Below, piece by piece: positions 11,466 through 22,615 of a stretch of 64,000 nucleotides of DNA (positions are counted from its first letter, which is position 1; every line of letters begins with the position of its first letter). A model generated the notes under the pieces. That model did not search any database and had not been told where the DNA came from. It was given only the letters and a program-made list of their open reading frames with translations. This DNA comes from Bedellia somnulentella (Eukaryota; Arthropoda; Insecta; Lepidoptera; Bedelliidae). A program made the position numbers and the translations under genes. Location of the stretch: positions 8,246,001 through 8,310,000 of the forward strand of contig OY755198.1 in the NCBI GenBank assembly GCA_963576735.1, read 5' to 3'.

Positions 11466-11676
11466 CCACGGGTGTCGTAAGAGGCGACTAAGGGTATTGG
11501 GGCTTTTTATTGGATTTTTGGGCGATGCGGTTGGAGACCCATCACCAAAAACCTTTATTTTTACCATCTTTTCCCCACTCAATAACCAAAAGTGGCTGAG
11601 GAATTTATAATTCCTTAGCTCTGGTTACCCCTTCTAGGGAAATATAGCCGTGAGTATATGTATGTATATGTATGTA
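11466..11676 (+). repeat. (TATG)-tailed SINE, 5'-truncated
   Basis: It begins at CCACGGGTGTCGTAAGAGGC and runs to TAGCCGTGAGTATATGTATG. It abuts the 3' boundary of the I-like retrotransposon remnant. Confidence 0.8.
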
Positions 11677-11689
11677 GGTTTAGGAATAA

Positions 11690-12628
11690 AAGAAGGGAGA
11701 ATATCATAAAATGATGTCGTTAATTTTGAACAGTTAAAAAATAAATGATCCAAAGTTCCTTCCTCAAGCCCACATTCACATAACGAAAAATCTTTAATTT
11801 TAATTTTAGCGAGAAAAACTGGAGAACAACAATGCCCTAGTCTCATTCCACATATAGTAGAGATAGATGTCTTTGAGCATTGTTTATATTTAAAAAACCA
11901 AGGCTTAGAGGGAATTTCCGGTTGAATACCCGCGTAAAATTTTCATTTAAACTGAATAGAATGTTTCCAATTTTCAGACCAAGAATTTTTAAGGAATACT
12001 GATGATTGGGCTACTAGGTCATGAGAATAAAGTTTATTGGTATCAATTCCTGAATCACAAGCAATCTTGGCTGCAGAATCGCCATGAGTGTTCCCTGAAA
12101 TGCCACAATGGCTAGGAATCCAAGCTAAGACTATTTTAATGTTATTAAGGAAACATCGATGTAAAGCAGTTTTCAAATCAAGGATTAATGGAAATTTGGT
12201 TTTGGCATGAAATTGATTTGATTGTAAAGCTTGTAGACAGCTTTGAGAGTCTGTAAAAATAACCGCTTTATAAATGGAATGGGATTCGATGAATTTGACG
12301 GCTTCTAAAATAGCAAGAGTTTCTCCAGTAAAAACTGAAGAATGGACAGAAGATTTTATGCTCAATATTATTTTGCGAGAGGGAATCCAAACAGCGGAGC
12401 CGACGCACTCTGAGTTCAAAAGTTTAGATGCATCAGTATAAATGACAAGCCAATCTTTCCAAAGAACATCAATTTTACATTTTAGTTCCGTATCAGGAGA
12501 GAGGGACTCTTTTTCTATACCTAAATTTAAAATGATTTCTGGGAGGTAAATTAAACAAGCAAATTGAGTAGAAAATACGGGATTCGATCGATATCTGACT
12601 AACGAAGAAAGGGAATGATTAAATTTAT
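11690..12628 (-). pseudogene. RNase H and C-terminal zinc knuckle of I-like LINE
   Basis: The motif set YTDAS, GETLAILEA, FTDSQSCLQAL and WIPSHCGISGN-HGDSAAK is that of a retrotransposon RNase H (catalytic D-E-D-D). After an in-frame TGA following HSIQFK the same frame continues to LCECG-EEGTLDHLFFNC, the C-terminal CCHC of these LINEs. Upstream the frame runs into the target-site repeat at 12618-12629. Confidence 0.8.
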
Positions 12629-12634
12629 TTACAT

Positions 12635-12760
12635 ACATACATACATACATATACTCACGGCTATAAATCCCTTAACGGGGTAGCCAGAGCTTTGGAATGA
12701 AAAATTCCTCAGCCACTTTTGGAAGTTGATTGGGGAAAAGATGGTAATAATAAATGTTTA
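12635..12760 (-). repeat. (TATG)-tailed SINE, 5'-truncated
   Basis: A (CATA)n run, then ACTCACGGCTATAAATCCC and GGGGTAGCCAGAGCT on the plus strand, ending at AAAGATGGTAATAATAAATG. It forms the left edge of the nested block inside the LINE. Confidence 0.8.
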
Positions 12761-13184
12761 TCTATACTATAATAAGACTGTAACGAGGTCAAAACTGTAC
12801 ATTGAAGAAAAAAATATAAAAACCGGTGGAATATGTTTTATTTTCGATACTGAAGCCAAATTTCTACCGAACCGATCTTGATCAAATTTGGCATGAATAT
12901 AGGTTATACACCTGGCCAACATATAGGATATAATTTATCCCGGATTTCGCAAGGGTTCCCACAGGAGCATAAAAAAACATAACTTTTATATGGTTCCCCA
13001 TATTTACACGATTAATTTTTTCATCGACCGACTTTATCGGACTCTTCATTAATAGTCTTTTTGGAAAAAATAAGGGTTTCATCCATTTTCATCAAAATAA
13101 TTGTACATTTAATTGTTTGTCAATAGTATGACTACTAGATATATAGGATATCACAAATTTGAGACTTACACAAATGTCTGCGTG

Positions 13185-13257
13185 GCGTAGCGGTATACCG
13201 TTTGGTAAACACTGAGTACGAAAGACCCAGGTTCGAATCCCGGGTGGTCAAAGTCTT
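13185..13257 (+). repeat. tRNA-like sequence, copy 1
   Basis: It has A-box-like (TGGCGTAGCGG) and B-box-like (GGTTCGAATCC) motifs spaced as in a tRNA. It lies in a duplicated repeat and its acceptor ends do not pair well. I read it as the head of a SINE-like repeat rather than a working tRNA gene. Confidence 0.5.
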
Positions 13258-14012
13258 TTTGCTTATTTTTTTTGCTTTTGTGTTAGGTTAGAATAATAGG
13301 ATGCACTAATCCTTCTTTTTCACATTCAACTATCGAATATGTATGAATAAAGATAATTCAAAGTATATTGTATGAATTTTGCGTATTCATTTGGTAGGTT
13401 TGAGAATATGTTTCTTATACTTACTTATTACTCACACACATATATAATTACTACACATACACACATATATAACGTACTTTCTTACTCACACACATATATA
13501 ATTCACATGTATAAAAATACATAATGAATTGTTTTGTTATTTAAATGTTGCATTATAATTATAATTTTCAATACCATTTATTTTAATTCTACTTTTAAAA
13601 TTCTAATTTTAACTTTAAATACTTTATTATTAACTTAAATATTGTAAATTTTAACAATTGTATATTTTATGAATCGTATTATTCAGTTATTTTATTTTTT
13701 GTATCGATGTTTATGAATCTTGCGATACAGGCTCAGCCTAGTGCAAGATTTCAATGAAAACTCATGCCATGTAAACTGAATGTATGAAATAAATGCCTAT
13801 TTTTAAACTAATATTCTCATAGATATATTATGTTTTACTTACGTAAAAATTAATATTCTGTTTAAGCCTCAGAATGCATAGTTTGTAAATAATAGTAAAT
13901 ATCTCAATTTTAATTCAGTACCGCCATCTATTGGCCGATGATTGCAATCTCTCTCACATCACAATTTTAAAGTTTTATCCATTTTCATCAAAATAATTGT
14001 CCATTTAATGAA

Positions 14013-14261
14013 TTGCTGTGTAGAGTCGGCTTAGAATAACACTACCCTATTTCTTCCGGTGGGTGTACGTGAGAGGCGACTAACGGTATTGGGGCTTTTA
14101 AGGGATTTTTGGGCGATGTGGTTGGAGACCCATCACCAACAACCTTTATTTCACTATCTTTTCCCGACGCAACTTCCAAAAGTGGCTGAGGAACTTCAAG
14201 TTCCTTAGCTCTGGCTACCCCTTCTAGGGATTTATAGCCGTGAGTATATGTATGTATGTAT
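14013..14261 (+). repeat. (TATG)-tailed SINE, full length
   Basis: Runs from GCTGTGTAGAGTCGGCTTAG to TTTATAGCCGTGAGTATATG plus a TATG tail. It interrupts the second copy of the tandem repeat. Confidence 0.85.
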
Positions 14262-14372
14262 TTGTTTGTCAATAGTATGGCTACTAGATATATACCATAT
14301 CACAAATTTGTGGCGTAGCTGTATACCGATTGGTTAAAACTAAACTAATGGATGACCCAGACTTACACAAAT

Positions 14373-14446
14373 GTCTGCGTGGCGTAGCGGTATACCGTTT
14401 GGTAAACACTAAGTACGAAAGACCCAGGTTCGAATCCCGGGTGATT
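14373..14446 (+). repeat. tRNA-like sequence, copy 2
   Basis: Nearly identical to 13185-13257, including the B box GGTTCGAATCCCGGGT. It is part of the second tandem unit. Confidence 0.5.
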
Positions 14447-15078
14447 AAAGTCTTTTTGAGACTTTTTTGCTTTTGTGTTAGGTTAGAATAATAGGATGCA
14501 CTAATCCTTCTTTTTCACATTCAACTATGCGAATATGTATGAATAAAGATAATTCAAAGTATATTGTATGAATTTTGCGTATTCATTTGGTAGGTTTGAG
14601 AATATGTTTATAGCTTTTGTTTTTTTAACTATTTTTAACCAATATTCTCATAGATATGTTATGTTTTACTTACGTATAAATTAATATTATGTTTAAGCCT
14701 CAGAATGCATAGTTTGTAAATAATAGTAAATAAATCACAATGTTAATTCAGTAACGCCATCTGTTGACCGATGATTGCAATCTCTCACACATCACCAACA
14801 GTCAGTGTAGGGGGCAGCACCGGGTCGCCAAACTGCTATCCATACTTACTCAAGATATTTTCATTTTTGAACATAGAAACCTGGTTACAAAATGGTTTGT
14901 TTCATGTTTTTTATGAACAATTAAAAAGGTTTTTTGGAACTCATCCCCTAAGAGATTGAAATATATTATACAGATTTTTGATCTATAAATACAATGTATC
15001 TAGAAATTTGAATCTTGATGCGATTGACTGATATAACAACTACAAAAAGGAATGTATGAAATTCATCCATCAATCAAT

Positions 15079-15256
15079 CATGAGAATATACTAACGGCTA
15101 TAAATCCCAAAAAAGGGTAGCCACAGCTCCAGAGATAGTAATTCTTTATCCACTTTTGAAAGTTGAATGGGGTCCGTCCAACCGTCCAACTGCATCGCCC
15201 AATAATAATCACTTAAAAAGTCTCAAAGTTCTTTATATCTTTTATAACGCCCACGG
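15079..15256 (-). repeat. (TATG)-tailed SINE, diverged copy
   Basis: It contains AACGGCTATAAATCCC, GGGTAGCCACAGCT and CATCGCCCAATAATAATCAC on the plus strand. It is more diverged than the other copies and lacks the tail. Confidence 0.65.
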
Positions 15257-15370
15257 GAACTTATAATACAAAAAAACAGAAGTTAGTGTAGTTAGATAGT
15301 GTTTTGGTATTTTGGATGTAAACTGGATGCAAAAAATTTAGTCCACGCGGACGTAGTCGCGGGCAAAACG

Positions 15371-16021
15371 CTATTTAATAATAAATTTATTTATACTTTG
15401 AAAAACACGTGGAAGGGACTTGTGAGACCAATAACGGCTGGTTCCCACTTTTAGCGAAAGAGATTGTAAAGATGGAAGTAAAGGATGAGACGAAGATTGC
15501 AAAATTTTTGTTATAAATCTATCAGATAAATACTGCCTTCGTAAATTGAGTGGGGGTTCGACACATTCTACTTGAAGGGCATTAATAGGCGAGGATTTCA
15601 TAGCTCCTAAGATGATGCGGAGACACTTTGACTGAATATTGTCTAATTTAACTAAATACAGCTTGATACATGGTTCTAATAAAAAGTACCATAATCTAAA
15701 TGACTACGTATTAACGCATTATACAGAAGTTTTTGAGTAAATGGGCGGGATCCCCACCATACACCAGACAAGCATCAAAGAATATTAATATTCTTTTCAC
15801 ATTTATTAATAATATGTTGCATGTGAGGGATACCTGATAATTTTGAGTCAAGAATAACACCAAGAAATTTAACTTGGTCGTGAATGGGAAGAGGAATGTG
15901 GTCAGATACAATCGGAGTGGCCGGAATGTCCCGTTTTCTAGAAAAAACAACTACGCAGCATTTGGAAACAGAAAGACTGAGACCCTGAGACCAAACAACC
16001 ATTCCTTCAAATGATGTATTG
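15371..16021 (-). pseudogene. I-like LINE, reverse transcriptase thumb/connection part
   Basis: The minus strand reads SQGLSLSVSKCCVVVFSRKR, then VKFLGVILDSKL, the region just after the YADD motif in non-LTR reverse transcriptases. Another frame gives a diverged connection segment. The upstream RT part lies at 22616-23500, beyond the BEL insertion. The GCGGC at 16022-16026 is the insertion-site duplication. Confidence 0.75.
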
Positions 16022-16026
16022 CGGCT

Positions 16027-16261
16027 GTAAGCGATGGCGGCGCGCTTTAGCGTTAGTTTTAGTTTTTAAATTTGAATTTTTGTGAATGTATAATGTATCT
16101 GTCATTTTTATTAATTTTGTGGGTGTTATGTATTTTTAATGTTAAATGTCAGGTAGTTTTGCTATGTCAGTCTGCATCTAACGGTTGTACGGCGAAGTCT
16201 TTTGTGTGTTTCCAAAATCGAATAAACGTTTTTTGTGATATATTTTGGACTTTGATTTGGT
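16027..16261 (+). repeat. 5' LTR of BEL/Pao 1, truncated
   Basis: It is about 97% like 22346-22581 by eye, with scattered single-base changes. Similarity ends after GACTTTGATTTGG, so the last 29 bp of the LTR are absent here. Confidence 0.85.
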
Positions 16262-16334
16262 TTGATTGATTTTGGATTGATAGTATTTTTGAAAGAATAT
16301 TGGGTATGATTTGGTATCCAAAGGATGATCTATT

Positions 16335-18190
16335 GGAGCATTCCACGAAAATACGGAAGTTTTTGATGAGATACCAACTTCATATTTCTATATGTTTGTA
16401 TATATTTTTTGAAACAGTATACTCTTAACTTTCATAATCAAAACAGATATTTAAACGGTGATTGCTAGATAAATAACTACCCTCCTTTAAACCACCCAAG
16501 AAAAATACTCTCATAATTACGTATTAGAACGCCAACTTCACTTAGTTGTCGAAGTCAACTGTTAAATGATACGGACTATCTATTTCGTGTTTCTAATAAG
16601 TGAGAAGGTGTAGATTAATGCCAGATTCTAGATTTTTGTCATAAATTGATATAATTTGTTGTAATTGGACTCAATTGGATTGCGCCGTGTAGTGCCGGCT
16701 TAGAATGTCGCTACCCCTTTCTACCCACGGGTGTCGTAAGAGGCGACTAAGGGTATTGGGGCTTTTTATTGGATTTTTGGGCGATGCGGTTGGAGACCCA
16801 TCACTAAAAACCTTTATTTTTACCATCTTTTCCCCACTCAACTTCCAAAAGTGGCTGAGGAATTTATAATTCCTTAGCTCTGGTTACCCCTTCTAGGGAA
16901 ATATAGCCGTGAGTATATGTATGTATGTATGTAATTGGACTCCAACATTAGGCAAGTTTGAGTGTCTGTACGTGACGCTTATTTGATATTTACTAAGTTT
17001 ATAAGTTCAATGATGATTTTTCATGATGATGATTGAGCTAACTTGGTGCTTCCAATGATTTTATACCAAAAGATTTATAGTTACATCGTTACTTACTCTT
17101 ATAGTGCACAAGGATTGGATGTCTGTACGTGACGCGAATTTGTCAGGTCACTAAAATTGCACTTTCTTAGCAACTTTTGGGATATTATCTAATGTTTTTA
17201 CTTTCATTGCTACAAGAACATCTATTTGCGACATCATGTCTGATAAACCACGATAAACAAGTGCAAGTCCTATGAGAAAATTTCGTGAGAAGAGAAAGGC
17301 TTAGGATCCAAACTATACCGCTAGTGAGACAAAATGAATTCGAGATCTAGGAAAAAATAAACAGCAGCAGTCATCAAAACATGATCTAGAAGCAGAAAAA
17401 CGAGAAAACAGAAACAAAACGAGACTTTCACGAGCTAAAAAACAGGCTCAAAATTCTAACGTTGACCGAAGTTTCTCATTTTCAGGAAATATAGCTTCTC
17501 CATACAAAATTTAACAGATATTGGCTAAGGCCGTCCACAAAGCACTCGCAGCATTGCCAAAATCACCGCGAAATAATTTTATTATATTATTTTATGTCCC
17601 ATCGACGGAAATATCCGAAAAAAGTTAAAACTTCAACTACTACGATAATACTAAAGCGGTTACAGGAATTTCTAACATCCACTGCATAGAAACAGACGGA
17701 AATATAGCAAAATGCAAGCAACACTGCAAGTCTGATGTGAAAATGTTGATTTCGTATTGACTGTTTCGTACAAAATTTCACACGTGACGCAAGGTGTCTG
17801 TACGTGACACAACAATAAAATTTAAAAAAAAATCTAAACTTTCTTTTCTTATGTTTTTATTATTTTACTGCCTAGCTTAGTTATCAACCTATATTTGTTT
17901 CAAAGACAACATTGCACTTAGCTTTATAGATTTGCTGAAAAATTAACTTCTCGTCATCCATCAAGAACCTTGGTTGACTTTGGCTGTCAGTACGTGACGG
18001 CACTTAGATTTTGTTTTATGACATAACTAATGGATTTCACTGTTTTTTTTTTTGTACGGGTCAAAGCTTGATAGGGTCTTCAATAGATATAATACATTCC
18101 AACTACTTTAAACAAGTCAATAAATAAATATATCATTATTAAGGTCAAAAATTGAGTACGATTTGTCTGTACGTGACGGTGGAATGCTCC
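16335..18190 (+). mobile_element. defective DNA transposon with repeated GTCTGTACGTGACG motif
   Basis: GGAGCATTCCAC at 16335 is mirrored by GTGGAATGCTCC ending at 18190, and TATT flanks both ends (16331-16334, 18191-18194), a 4-bp duplication. The motif GTCTGTACGTGACG or a close variant recurs at 16964, 17121, 17796, 17984 and 18165, always in the same orientation. A decayed plus-strand frame at about 17240-17680 encodes a basic segment (MRKFREKRKA) and later LAKAVHKALAALPKSPR, interrupted by stops. I do not recognise the superfamily with certainty. A SINE is inserted at 16684-16932. Confidence 0.6.
16684..16932 (+). repeat. (TATG)-tailed SINE, full length
   Basis: GCCGTGTAGTGCCGGCTTAG to GCCGTGAGTATATGTATGTA, about 249 bp. 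This is a good reference copy for the family. Confidence 0.9.
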
Positions 18191-18194
18191 TATT

Positions 18195-18667
18195 AGGTTT
18201 TGATTTATCGTTAAAACGCATCCCACAGAGTATCATCTCTGGAAAACAACGACCGAATAAACGCATTATGTTACGTGTAAATAGAGGTTTTCCTTTTTTT
18301 CTTCTTCCCTGTTCTCAGGATAGATGGCGCCAGACTAGCTATGTTACTGGTAGGAACGGAACGTAACATCGTTTTTCACACTTGGATGTAATGATATCGT
18401 AAAACGGAACGTACATAAAAACGTTCTGATTTGAAAGTCTAAATTAACATCAGTTTAAGCCAAGATAGCTCAAAAGTAAATAAACAAAAATGGTACTAAT
18501 ATTTAACATTCTTTTTGTTGTTTTTACTCGCCAAAAAGTTACTCTATGGTGCTGTGACACATGTTTATAACGTTGACATTGGCGAAATTATTGTGTGGCG
18601 AAATTGTGTGGTAAGTAACGTAGTTACATCAACGCCATCTACAGAGCTCTAGGAAACTATGTTGTTT
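18195..18667. other. unassigned stretch within BEL/Pao 1
   Basis: About 470 bp with no recognisable domain; probably degraded element sequence. One 67-codon frame crosses its left edge and looks incidental. Confidence 0.3.
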
Positions 18668-18836
18668 TTTTATTTCTCAAAAAGAAAACCTCTCAGTATT
18701 CGACGTACTTGGCTTTTTGACCCCATTTACTGTCCAAGGTCGTATAATGTTACAGGATACATGGAGACTCAAGGTCGGTTGGGACGAAGACATACCAGAT
18801 GAAATATATAGAAAATGGTGTCAGTGGTTCGTTAGT
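18668..18836 (+). pseudogene. BEL/Pao 1 pol fragment (region after the RT)
   Basis: The frame reads PLSVFDVLGFLTPFTVQGRI followed by MLQDTWRLKVGWDEDIPD, the conserved segment between RT and RNase H in BEL/Pao polyproteins. It is open for about 55 codons and then runs into inserted sequence. Confidence 0.75.
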
Positions 18837-19395
18837 CCAGCGAACAGAGTTTTTGAAACATTATAATGCGTATGTTTATAACAATATGGTTTTGAAAAAA
18901 ATACATCAAAATCTTGAGGCTTTTCTGCTGTGAAATTGGCGATTCGAAACATGATTAATACATTTTCGCTCGATAGAAAAAAATCGCCAACATACCTCTA
19001 ATTACACTCTTTAAAATGGTTTTATATTTTATTTATTTTACCTACTTACATATAACTTGCATCATAATTTGAGCATTTGTATTTCTAATAATAATTGGCG
19101 ATTAGTTTTCTTTTTTTTAATAAATTCAATAAAACAAATATTTTAAAAACATCGATATTCGCAGTCCTACTCGTGACCGAGCGCCGCCCGCCGCCGTCAA
19201 TGTAGGCGTGAGAGTGACCGTGACTACAGTTAGCATTAGCAAATATAAAAGAATTCATTCAATTCATAGATTGCACTCATTTTTATATTTAATTGTTTAT
19301 TTTATTAGGAATGGGAAAAAGAACAAAACCGTTAAAGTAACTTCTAATTTCAATTAATAATATTAAATAGTTACAGGTGTAAACTGAAAATTATA
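18837..19395. other. unassigned AT-rich insertion
   Basis: About 560 bp between BEL pol pieces. No ORF, terminal repeat or known family is visible. GC-rich bits near 19170-19220 stand out, but I have no interpretation for them. Confidence 0.3.
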
Positions 19396-19632
19396 TACAT
19401 ACATATACTCACGACTATAAATCCCTTAACGGGATAGCCAGAGCTTTGGAATGAGAAATTCCTCAGCCACTTTTGGAAGTTGATTTGGGAAAAGATGGTA
19501 ATAATATATGATTTCGGTGACGGTTCTCCAACCACATCGCCCAAAAATCACTTAAAAAGCCCCTATACCCTTAGTCGCCTCTTACGATCACGGGTAGAAA
19601 TGGGGTAGTGTTAAGCCGACACGACACGGCAA
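19396..19632 (-). repeat. (TATG)-tailed SINE
   Basis: Plus-strand CATACATACATATACTCACG, ACTATAAATCCCTTAACGGG and, at the other end, CACGACACGGCAA. Nearly full length. Confidence 0.85.
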
Positions 19633-19744
19633 AAGTTATGAAATAATTTTGTATAAACTGACAGGGGAAGACAAATCTATCGTATCATTACATTTTATAT
19701 TGTAAACGGCCATGGTAGAAACTATTTTTGAAATTGATAACCTA

Positions 19745-19902
19745 GGGTAAGCGATACAGTTTTCGTCACCCTGTTATAACCACTCGTAAATATTTTAGAA
19801 AGAAAATGTAAATAATCATAAACAAATGTCCGAACCCATACCATATAAAATATTTGCGAGTGGCTAAAACTGTCGAGTTGACAATAACTGTATTGCTTAC
19901 CC
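19745..19902. mobile_element. 158-bp MITE with TA duplication
   Basis: GGGTAAGCGATACAGTTTT at the left is mirrored by AACTGTATTGCTTACCC at the right. The similarity continues inward through CCACTCG-AAATATTT, giving arms of about 50 bp. TA lies at 19743-19744 and 19903-19904. No coding capacity. Confidence 0.7.
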
Positions 19903-19989
19903 TACTGTTTGTTTTTAAAACGCGCGCACGCGGCGTCGCGTCGGGGAGACGGCCGCTCGATCGGCGCGCAGGCGCTTTCCCGCGCCCGC

Positions 19990-20600
19990 GGCATAAATCA
20001 AGATACCTGAGAAATTTCCTCTGAATCGCTTCTATTCTTAATTTATATATTTGGTACTGGAGATTCCACACGGGCGACGCATATTCTAAGTGACTACGAA
20101 CATAGGCGCAATAAAGAACTTTAATGGCTTTAATACCTCGAAAATCTGACGCAGTTCTCATAATAAACCCAAGTGCTTTGGTGGCTTTTTTAACTATATG
20201 GTCAATATGTTTGTCGAATATTAACTGGTTGTCAAATATTACTCCTAAGTCTCGCATTGAGTCAACTTTCGTAATTACTTTGTTACCAAACGAAAAATCT
20301 AAATTCTGTTTTAACTTTTTTCTAGTGAAAGTAACGTGGTAACATTTAGAGACATTAAGATCAAGCCTTTTTTGGTAACAATAATTTTGAAAGCGATCCA
20401 AATCATTTTGTAAGTCATTTACATCCTCATTATTATTAATATATTTAAGAATTTTCATGTCATCAGCAAATAGTAATATTTTAGTGTTGGGAAAACATTT
20501 AATTTTTATATCATTTATAAATAAAATAAATAGGTACATTGGCCCAGCTTGACATGAAACCCAACAGAGCAACAGCTTGACTTCTGTTCGATATATAAGA
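19990..20600 (-). pseudogene. CR1/Jockey-like reverse transcriptase, 5'-truncated
   Basis: The minus strand encodes about 185 residues containing ILFINDIK, LLFADDMKIL (catalytic ADD), LDLNVSKCYHVTFTR, MRDLGVIFDNQL and SPVWNLQYQ, typical of RT palm and thumb in CR1/Jockey-type LINEs. The upstream half of the RT is gone and the frame then runs into a GC-rich block (19921-19993) of unknown origin. It sits inside BEL/Pao 1. Confidence 0.75.
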
Positions 20601-20639
20601 CACAAACCATCTCAACAGATCACCGTGAATGCCAGCATC

Positions 20640-22325
20640 GGCGAGGCTTTGTATTAGGAGAGGGTGAAAAATTCGGTATTGCAAGTAAAAGTAGAGTAAT
20701 GCCTGTTAAACCCCTAACAATGCCGCGAGCGGAACTTCAGGCTGCTTTATTGGCAGCACGATTAGGAAAAACATTAATAGACTAAAACCGCAAGAAAAAT
20801 TCCTATGGTGTGACTCGACCACGGTACTTCACTGGATCCGTAACAATGAACGAACATATAATACGTTTGAAGCCAACCGATTAGGGGAAATCGACGACTG
20901 TACCTCTATTGAGGAATGGCGTTATGTTCCCACCAAATGTAATATAGCTGATTTGGCTACAAGAGAGTCGTTTGAGATGAATATATTTAAAACAAGATGG
21001 TTTAGCGGTCCCGAGTTTTTGCATTTAGAGGAAAGTTTATGGCCAAGAGACGTAATCGAAACAAAAAGTAAATATTGTGATAATATTTTAGTGACACAGT
21101 CATTCCCGTTACCGGCTAATAATTTTCCTATACCAGTTGTGTGTCGATTTTCATCGTGGTTGCGCTTAGTCAGAAGTACTGCTATGGTTTTATTATTTAT
21201 AGAATGTAAAAAACAAAGTGTAAAATTGGATTCTGCTATTCTCGAGCAAGAACATTTGCTACTAAGATATGCGCAACAACAATCATTTGAAAATGATTTG
21301 AATATTATAAAGGACAAGCGTTGTTTGCCTCGTTCGAGCAAGTTGCGAATTTTATCACCTTTTTTGGATGGAAATGAGATAATGCGTGTAGATGGTCGAA
21401 TAAAAATCGCAGAAGTTGATATTCAAGTAAAATATCCCATCATTTTGGATGGACGTCATTGTTTAACTAAACTTATTGTGTCCCACTACCATAGAAAAAC
21501 TGCGCATTGTAACCAAGAAACTGTTGTTAATCAGCTTAGACAAAAATATTGGATTATTAAACTAAGGCCGTTATGGCGTTACGACGTATGGCGGCGCGTA
21601 GAGGGTGGCCTCGTTTCTTTTATTGTGATAATGGAACTAATTTGAGAGGGGCTGAAAAGGAACTAAGAAAGTCTATTCTAGATTTAGATAATACTTCATG
21701 AGGGATGAAGGTCTAAACAATGGATCTGATTGGGTCTTTTCACCCCCAGGAAGCCCACACTGGGGTGGGGTATACGAGAGGATGATACGAGGGGTAAAAA
21801 CATCGCTACGTGTAATTTTAAAGGAACGTTCTCCGCACCTTGATACAACTTGCAACATTGTTGGCTGAAGTGGAGTCTATTATCAACAGCAGACCATTGA
21901 CTTACGTAAATACAGATGATCCTAGCTGCCCAGAGTCGATTACACCAAACCATTTTTTGATTGAAACCTCCGTCAGTGGACCCACAATTGGAAAATATGA
22001 TGACACTGATCTTTCTTTACGAAAAAGGTGGCGATCAGCTCAAGGATTAGCTGATATGTTTTGGTCCAGATGGGTCAAAGAGTATTTACCCACATTACTT
22101 CCCCGTCAAAAATGGAACAGCGAGGAGAAACCACTTGAGGTAGGTAACCTGGTTTTAGTTGTCGATCCTAACAGTCCCAGGTGCTCTTGGCCCAAGGGGC
22201 TCATAGCGCGAGTGTTCCCAGGTAAGGATGGTCGGGTGAGAGTGGTGGAAGTGCTCACGGCGAGTGGTCTCCTGCTGCGCGCCGCGACACGCATCGCACC
22301 TATTTCTGTAAGTGATTCGTGCTGA
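20640..22325 (+). pseudogene. BEL/Pao 1 pol: RNase H, integrase and C-terminal domain
   Basis: The segment MPRAELQAALLAARLGKTL and the later WCDSTTVLHWI mark RNase H. DGRHCLTKLIVSHYH and QLRQKYWI mark the zinc-binding start of integrase. FYCDNGTNLRGAEKEL is the second Asp region of the catalytic core, and SPPGSPHWGGVYERMIRG belongs to the core end. From 21840 the frame is open to 22325 (ESIINSRPLTY, PNHFLI, PRQKW), the BEL C-terminal domain. The core between zinc finger and DNG is deleted, and frameshifts break the rest. Confidence 0.8.
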
Positions 22326-22345
22326 TAGCACTGGGGTGGGGAATG

Positions 22346-22610
22346 TAAGCGATGGCGGCGCGCTTTAGCGTTAGTTTTAGTTTTTAAATTTGAATTTTTA
22401 TGAATGTATAATGTATCTGTCATTTTTATAAATTTTGTGGGTGTTATGTATTTTTAATGTTAAATGTCAGGTAGTTTTCCTATGTCAGTCTGCATCTAAC
22501 GGTTGTACGGCGAAGTCTTTTGTGTGTTTCCAAAATCGAATTAACGTTTTTTGTGATATATTTTGGACTTTGATTTGGGTGATTCCGGAACTAGCTTCAG
22601 TAGCTTACAG
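22346..22610 (+). repeat. 3' LTR of BEL/Pao 1
   Basis: 265 bp, beginning TGTAAGCGATGGCGGCGCGC and ending GTAGCTTACA. It is followed by the target duplication GCGGC. Confidence 0.85.
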
Positions 22611-22615
22611 CGGCG

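Larger units (their letters stand above)
12771..14806. repeat. tandemly duplicated repeat with tRNA-like heads, possibly Helitron-derived
   Basis: A unit starting near 13076 and ending near 13966 is followed directly by a second copy (about 13967-14806) that has a SINE inserted at 14013-14261 and lacks about 390 bp present in copy 1 (about 13412-13805). Both copies contain a tRNA-like stretch (13185-13257 and 14373-14446: TGGCGTAGCGGTATACCG as A box, GGTTCGAATCCCGGGT as B box). The left edge TCTATACTATAATAAG at 12771 resembles the starts of some insect Helitrons, but no Rep/helicase and no clear CTRR hairpin end is seen. No coding capacity. Confidence 0.45.
16027..22610 (+). mobile_element. 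BEL/Pao LTR retrotransposon 1, degenerate, inserted in the I-like LINE
   Basis: LTR copies begin TGTAAGCGATGGCGG at 16027 and 22346. The 3' LTR ends CTTACA at 22610 and is followed by GCGGC (22611-22615), the same five bases that precede the 5' LTR (16022-16026), so the 5-bp target duplication is exact. The 5' LTR matches only to about 16261. Internal BEL pol pieces are at 18668-18836 and 20640-22325. Between them lie a DNA transposon (16335-18190), uncharacterised sequence, a SINE, a MITE and a CR1-like fragment. No long intact ORF remains. Confidence 0.85.
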
